Shown one piece after another: positions 5,692 to 9,121 of a stretch of 9,121 nucleotides of DNA. The notes below the pieces were generated by a model. It did no database searches. It was given only the letters and a program-made list of their open reading frames with translations, and had not been told where the DNA came from. Position 1 is the stretch's first letter, and each line of letters opens with the position of its first letter. The position numbers and the translations under genes are program-made. The stretch comes from Oscillospiraceae bacterium. Lineage in GTDB: Bacteria > Bacillota > Clostridia > Oscillospirales > Acutalibacteraceae. The DNA lies in the NCBI GenBank assembly GCA_003486665.1, contig DNGF01000136.1, forward strand, positions 1 through 9,121. The letters are read 5' to 3'.

Positions 5692-7725
5692 TTATAATTT
5701 TTCCTCGGTGTCAGCCTTTTTAAAGGTAAGGATAGCCTTGAACAGGTCGCCGTCAACGGAAATCTCAAATTTTCCGCCCTGAAGCTCGGCAAGGTTTTTG
5801 ATAATTGAAAGACCAAGACCGTTGCCATCGGTATTTCTTGAAGTGTCGTCGCGAGTGAAACGTTCCAAAAGCTCATCGGGAGTTGATTCGATCTTGTTTT
5901 CGGAAATGTTTTTCAGCTCGATTTTTATTTTATGATCGTCAGTTTCTTCTACATTAAGATATACTCTTGTGTTCGGCATGGCATATTTTGAAATATTGCT
6001 CAAAAGGTTTTCAAATATGCGCCAAAGCTTTTGCCCGTCGGCGGTTATGTAGATATCCTCCTGCGGCATATGCTCATCAAGCGTGAGATTCTTTTCTTCA
6101 AGCTTAGTTCCGCACTCGTCAAGAACCTGAGAAATAAAGATTCCGAGGTTGAGGCTGTCAAGCGTAATTTTAACTGAGCCGGTTGTGATCTGTGAAACGT
6201 CAATAAGATTTTGCAAGAGATTCGTCAGTCTTTTAGATTGCTTGTTAATAATTTCATAGTAATCGCGAAGCTCGTCCTCACTGCATTTGCCGGAGCTTAT
6301 GATGTCCGTATAGTTAATTATTGAAGTCAGCGGAGTTTTGATGTCGTGCGAAATGTTGGCGATCAGTTCGCTTCTCATTTTTTCATTTTTATTTTTCTCT
6401 TCAAGTGCGTTTATAACGTCATCTTTAAGAGTGATGAAGCTGTCGTTGATGGCTTTGAAATCGCCGAACATAACCCTTGAGTCGAGATCTGCACCGTAAT
6501 CTCCGTTGGCAATTCTGTTTCCGCTTTCTCTCAATCGGTTAAAGTTGATTGCAATAACAAAAAGGAGAGTGCCGACAATGAAAGCCATCGTGACCTGAAT
6601 CAGTGCGAATACGGGGAAGTTATATGCAAGTCCCTTTGACTTGAAACGGAAATAGTTAAAAATAATCAGTCCGAGATCAAGCACAAGCACCGAGCCTACG
6701 GTTATAATCACCTTGCCGACAAACGGCATCTTGAAATAGCCGGACTTCTCATCGTTGGATTTACCTTTTTTAGCGCGTTCGATAACCTTGTAGATAAGTG
6801 TGTTTTTAAATATATGACCTGCCTTGATTCTGACCGCAAGCGAGAGAAAATATATAAGCATTACGCAGAAAACAACAAAGGCAAGAATCGCACAGGCGGC
6901 ATTCCAAAGAACGATGTCGTCTTCCTTTGTTTTGTCGGCAGACATAAGAACTATCATGGAAATGACAAATCCGTTCATTGCAATCGTCAGAATTGTGAAC
7001 AGGTCAAACGGAACCTTATCAATGAAACGCATATGTTCGGGAGTATAGTTGACGTTGACCATAAGCACTGCCACTATTGCCATTCCCGTGAAAAGTGCTA
7101 CAAACAATACAACCACAATCAGATATTTTAAATTGTTTGCTGTGGTTATAAGCTTTGCCGTGAGCCGAAATGTATCATCGGCAGTAAGATCTTTTTTAAT
7201 TTTAATTTGTATAGTGACCGGACGCATTCCGTTTATGGTAATGTCATAAAAATTGGTCGTTCTGGAGGTTTCAAAACAGGTCGGTTCTTTCAGACTTTTT
7301 TCGGGACCGACTATTGAATACATATTGTTGTTTGTATATGCCTTGATGATAAGATTTGTCTTATCGCTGTTCTGATATTTTTCACAGAGGGATCTATAGA
7401 CAATATTTTCCTTTTCGGATTCGGATTGGGAGCTTCCTGCTGCGTCAGACTGTGCGCCGTTGATGACGCTGTAATCTTTCAGCTTCTTTTCGGCTTGCTT
7501 TTCAAAGCTCATCAGAACATACTTTTCAATATCCGCATATTCCTTGTCAACCTTTTCTCCCATCAGGGTGTCAAAGGTTTCCTGCGTGGTTTGGAATTTT
7601 TCATAAAATCCGTAGTCTGCCATATAGCTTATTTCAAGGAACATGGCAATAACTATCGTCATACAGATGAGATAAAGGACAACCGCTGTGATTTTATCCG
7701 ACAGGGTTTTCAGCTTTATTTTCAT
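5692..7725 (-). CDS. membrane sensor histidine kinase with six TM segments
   Basis: A 677-residue kinase. TM1 is at about 12-32, followed by an extracytoplasmic domain of about 165 residues (33-199). Five more TM segments lie near 200-222, 241-262, 271-297, 337-357 and 369-392. The Lys-rich loop at 298-336 fits the cytoplasmic side. A HAMP-like linker with coiled coil spans 393-450. The HisKA block ISHDIKTPLT carries the phosphorylated His460. In the ATPase domain the N box is FENLLSNISKYA (Asn573, Asn577) and the G2 box is GNGLGL at 634-639. The G1 position reads LKNISENK in place of the usual DxGxG. Its ATG shares one base with the response-regulator TGA (TGATG) and has AAGGAG upstream, so the two are translationally coupled. 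The sensory domain is not recognised and the signal is unknown. It should phosphorylate the adjacent OmpR-type regulator. Confidence 0.94.
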   Translation of the reverse strand: MKIKLKTLSDKITAVVLYLICMTIVIAMFLEISYMADYGFYEKFQTTQETFDTLMGEKVDKEYADIEKYVLMSFEKQAEKKLKDYSVINGAQSDAAGSSQSESEKENIVYRSLCEKYQNSDKTNLIIKAYTNNNMYSIVGPEKSLKEPTCFETSRTTNFYDITINGMRPVTIQIKIKKDLTADDTFRLTAKLITTANNLKYLIVVVLFVALFTGMAIVAVLMVNVNYTPEHMRFIDKVPFDLFTILTIAMNGFVISMIVLMSADKTKEDDIVLWNAACAILAFVVFCVMLIYFLSLAVRIKAGHIFKNTLIYKVIERAKKGKSNDEKSGYFKMPFVGKVIITVGSVLVLDLGLIIFNYFRFKSKGLAYNFPVFALIQVTMAFIVGTLLFVIAINFNRLRESGNRIANGDYGADLDSRVMFGDFKAINDSFITLKDDVINALEEKNKNEKMRSELIANISHDIKTPLTSIINYTDIISSGKCSEDELRDYYEIINKQSKRLTNLLQNLIDVSQITTGSVKITLDSLNLGIFISQVLDECGTKLEEKNLTLDEHMPQEDIYITADGQKLWRIFENLLSNISKYAMPNTRVYLNVEETDDHKIKIELKNISENKIESTPDELLERFTRDDTSRNTDGNGLGLSIIKNLAELQGGKFEISVDGDLFKAILTFKKADTEEKL

Positions 7726-8417
7726 CAGCGATCTCTCCTTTGCATTTTATACCCGTGACCGTAGACGGCAACGATATAATGGGGACTTGCCGGATCAATT
7801 TCAATTTTTTCTCTTATATGACGGATATGAACAATGACTGTGTTTTCCCCGCCGAATGCGCTGCCGTTCCATACTCTCTTGTAAATCTCGCGGGGTGAGA
7901 GAACACTGTCTATATTTTCCATGAACAGCTTAAGAATTGAATATTCCGTCGGAGTGAAGTTGACCTCCTCGCCGTCAACAAGCACCTTCTTGGAAACATC
8001 GTCTATGAGCAGACCGCCGTTGCGAAGATGCTGACCGACCGGAGCTTTGCCGAGCTTGAGATATCTTCTGAGCTGTGATTTTGCCCTTGCAACGACCTCA
8101 ACGGGTTTGAACGGCTTCGTGATATAGTCGTCCGCACCGACATCAAGTCCGAGGATTTTATCGTAATCCTCACTTTTTGCAGTAATAAGGATAACGGGAA
8201 CGTTGTATTTTTTTCTTATTTCGGCTGTTGCTTCGATGCCGTCCATCTGCGGCATCATGACGTCCATAAGCACAAGCTGAACATCGTTTTCGGCAAGCAG
8301 TTCCAAAACCTGTCTTCCGTTATATGCCTCCAACACGTTAAAGCCCTCGGAGGAAAGATATATTTTCAAAGCACGGACGATATCTTTGTCATCGTCGCAG
8401 GCAATAATGTTTATCAT
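7725..8417 (-). CDS. OmpR/PhoB-family response regulator
   Basis: A 230-residue two-domain regulator of normal family length. The receiver domain (1-120) has the acidic pocket CDDD (Asp8, Asp9), phospho-acceptor Asp52 in LMDVMMPQMDG, Thr79 in LITAKS and Lys101 in ITKPF. The winged-helix DNA-binding domain spans about 133-227, with FTPTEYSILKLFMEN, a recognition helix around GGENTVIVHIRHIREKI, and the final hairpin YGHGYKM. ATG 8417 is chosen because it gives a normal receiver N-terminus and a GAGAGGGG ribosome site about 11 bases upstream. Starting at 8471 would add 18 unconserved residues encoded by the leader hairpin. It is the first gene of the unit with the kinase. Tandem repeats upstream of the promoter suggest autoregulation. 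Confidence 0.95.
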   Translation of the reverse strand: MINIIACDDDKDIVRALKIYLSSEGFNVLEAYNGRQVLELLAENDVQLVLMDVMMPQMDGIEATAEIRKKYNVPVILITAKSEDYDKILGLDVGADDYITKPFKPVEVVARAKSQLRRYLKLGKAPVGQHLRNGGLLIDDVSKKVLVDGEEVNFTPTEYSILKLFMENIDSVLSPREIYKRVWNGSAFGGENTVIVHIRHIREKIEIDPASPHYIVAVYGHGYKMQRRDR

Positions 8418-8443
8418 GTTTTCGGCAGCCCCTCTCATATTAA

Positions 8444-8468
8444 GCAACCGCCGATCAATTGCGGTTGC
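8444..8468 (-). repeat. inverted repeat in the response-regulator leader
   Basis: A perfect 8-bp inverted repeat, GCAACCGC (8444-8451) and GCGGTTGC (8461-8468), with a 9-base spacer. It lies between the predicted transcription start (about 8472) and the ribosome site, so it would form a hairpin at the very 5' end of the mRNA. No T-tract follows, so it is not a terminator. It could stabilise the message or be a repressor operator. Confidence 0.7.
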
Positions 8469-8478
8469 CAATATTTAA

Positions 8479-8507
8479 ATTATAAGATAAAAGGAAATAA
8501 AACACAA
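8479..8507 (-). promoter_or_regulatory. promoter of the response regulator-kinase unit
   Basis: On the minus strand the -10 is a perfect TATAAT (8484-8479). At 17 bases upstream is TTGTGT (8507-8502), a weak -35 matching only the TTG of the consensus. A poor -35 with repeats just upstream is the usual layout of an activator-dependent promoter. The expected start is near 8472, with a leader of about 55 bases. Confidence 0.72.
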
Positions 8508-8519
8508 TATTTTTATCTC

Positions 8520-8539
8520 AATCTTAATTAAATCTTAAT
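8520..8539 (-). promoter_or_regulatory. tandem direct repeats, candidate response-regulator binding site
   Basis: On the minus strand the 9-mer ATTAAGATT occurs twice with a period of 11 bases (8539-8531 and 8528-8520), ending 12 bases upstream of the -35. OmpR/PhoB-family regulators bind head-to-tail direct repeats with a 10-11 base period just upstream of weak -35 elements, so autoregulation is the natural reading. The repeats are AT-rich, which lowers certainty. Confidence 0.6.
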
Positions 8540-8550
8540 GATTGCCATAA

Positions 8551-8580
8551 ATAAAACGGACTGCCCTAACGACAGTCCGT
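8551..8580 (-). terminator. intrinsic terminator after the HMA-domain gene
   Basis: On the minus strand ACGGACTG (8580-8573) pairs with CAGTCCGT (8563-8556) around a 9-base loop, followed by TTTTAT. It lies 15 bases after the HMA gene stop and separates that unit from the two-component promoter. Confidence 0.87.
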
Positions 8581-8595
8581 TTAATACAGAGCTTT

Positions 8596-8856
8596 TTATT
8601 TTTTGAAAAGACCGAACAATCCGCCCTTTTTCTCCTCCTCGGCGGTTTCGATCGACATGACCTTGTAGCCCGTGTTGTCAATCACCTTGCGAAGCTTTTC
8701 TTCATCGAGCGGCTTTTCCGTTAAGATGATCGTTTGCTTCTTTGTGTGTGAGGAAGTAACCTTTTTTACCTTGAATTCGCGGCGAATGGCATCGTTGATA
8801 TGACTCTCGCACATTCCGCACATCATGCCGTCAATTCCCATTGTGATCTTCAACAT
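8596..8856 (-). CDS. small heavy-metal-associated (HMA) domain protein
   Basis: An 86-residue protein with an HMA-like ferredoxin fold: strand MLKITMGI, the metal-site loop GMMCGMCESHI with Cys13 and Cys16 (CxxC), an amphipathic helix, strand VKKVTSSH, strand QTIILTEKPL, helix LDEEKLRKVIDNTGY and a final strand to about residue 70. The tail ending KKGGLFGLFKK is basic and hydrophobic, not part of the fold. Family members bind Cu(I) or other soft metals as chaperones or sensors; metal identity here is not known. ATG 8856 is preferred over one 9 bases upstream because AAAGGA precedes it by 8 bases while the upstream ATG lies inside that ribosome site. The first 26 bases overlap the end of the 46-codon frame upstream, suggesting coupled translation. 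Confidence 0.87.
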   Translation of the reverse strand: MLKITMGIDGMMCGMCESHINDAIRREFKVKKVTSSHTKKQTIILTEKPLDEEKLRKVIDNTGYKVMSIETAEEEKKGGLFGLFKK

Positions 8857-8971
8857 TCGTATCATCCTTTCTGTTTGCTATGTTATATAATAACGCTTTT
8901 ACTTTGGTTGTGCAAGCAAAAGTTACGCCCGTTACTGTTGCGGCAAGCAAAATTTCTTTGAACTCGCTCAT
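8831..8971 (-). CDS. 46-residue putative membrane miniprotein
   Basis: A short frame starting at ATG 8971, whose A is also the last base of the permease stop (TAATG), and ending with TGA at 8833-8831. A good ribosome site, AAAGGTG, lies 7 bases before the ATG inside the permease coding end. The product starts MSEFKEILLAATVTGVTFAC, giving one short hydrophobic segment at about 8-20, followed by TTKVKALLYNIANRKDD and a polar tail. It fills nearly all the space between the permease and the HMA gene and overlaps the latter by 26 bases. I do not recognise a family. Position, ribosome site and the stop-start overlap favour a real gene; its shortness and the lack of a known relative leave doubt. Confidence 0.55.
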   Translation of the reverse strand: MSEFKEILLAATVTGVTFACTTKVKALLYNIANRKDDTNVEDHNGN

Positions 8972-9121
8972 TATTCCGCACCTTTAAGAGCCTCAACCAT
9001 GTCGATCTTCTTGTTTTTGCGCGAAACCATAAGGCTGACAAGCAATGACATTCCGACCGTCAGTACAATGCTTACGGCAACCGAAAATACGCTTATTTCC
9101 ATCTTCATTTCATATTCGGAG
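8971..9121 (-). CDS. FtsX/MacB-like ABC transporter permease, C-terminal end
   Basis: Only the last 49 or so codons are inside the window; the N-terminal part lies beyond 9121. The visible part has a polar start (SEYEMKMEIS), one TM helix VFSVAVSIVLTVGMSLLVSL, a basic cytoplasmic flank SRKNKKIDMVEALKGAE, then TAA. That ending (basic cluster, then the xIDMVEALK motif) is characteristic of the final helix of FtsX-domain permeases of the MacB type. These work with an ATPase partner to move or release lipoproteins, peptides or antimicrobials. The ATPase gene is not in the window; in such clusters it usually lies upstream. It is coupled through TAATG to a miniprotein and an HMA protein. Confidence 0.85.
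   Translation of the reverse strand, partial: SEYEMKMEISVFSVAVSIVLTVGMSLLVSLMVSRKNKKIDMVEALKGAE

Noticed and set aside
8418..8471. 18-codon extension of the response regulator
   Set aside because: It reads through the leader inverted repeat and adds residues absent from OmpR-type receivers; ATG 8417 gives the usual 230-residue length.
1..9121. CRISPR arrays, tRNA/rRNA genes, insertion sequences, phage or defence genes
   Set aside because: No regularly spaced repeats, cloverleaf-like segments, transposase motifs or terminal inverted repeats were seen by eye on either strand.

Overview
The window looks like chromosomal DNA from a low-to-moderate GC Gram-positive anaerobe of the class Clostridia, plausibly Ruminococcus/Oscillospiraceae. 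The pointers are strong AGGAGG-type ribosome binding sites, sigma-A promoters with extended -10 elements, a DUF975 membrane protein, a DUF6273/Big_2 surface protein, and the style of the small HMA-domain protein. This placement is an inference from protein style; no rRNA or other marker is present.

Left part, plus strand (1-2964): the C-terminus of a YifB/ComM-type Mg-chelatase-like AAA ATPase; a PlsC-type acyltransferase; a DUF975 integral membrane protein; a YbaK/ProX-type aminoacyl-tRNA deacylase; and a small Arc-type ribbon-helix-helix gene broken by an in-frame TAG. The three intact complete genes here each have their own promoter, all with the same TGATATAAT extended -10 and a 16-base spacer. 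A hairpin at 2969-2998 ends transcription from both sides.

Middle and right part, minus strand (9121-3012). Read in transcription order it begins with the end of an FtsX-like ABC permease, coupled to a 46-codon membrane miniprotein and then to a small CxxC heavy-metal-associated domain protein, closed by a terminator. Next comes an OmpR-type response regulator with a clear promoter, upstream tandem direct repeats and a leader hairpin. It overlaps by one base a six-TM sensor kinase with a large extracytoplasmic domain. After 61 bases follows a secreted DUF6273 + Big_2 protein and its terminator. Last is a Dcr2-like calcineurin-type metallophosphoesterase, whose -35 box abuts that terminator.

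The most coherent module is response regulator - kinase - secreted protein, apparently one transcription unit and possibly autoregulated. The most unusual items are the TAG-interrupted RHH gene, the miniprotein nested between the permease and the HMA protein, and the degenerate ATP-binding G1 box of the kinase. I see no mobile element, CRISPR array, tRNA or rRNA. Every stretch of over 300 bases is covered by a gene. I found no convincing evidence of an entirely new kind of system.
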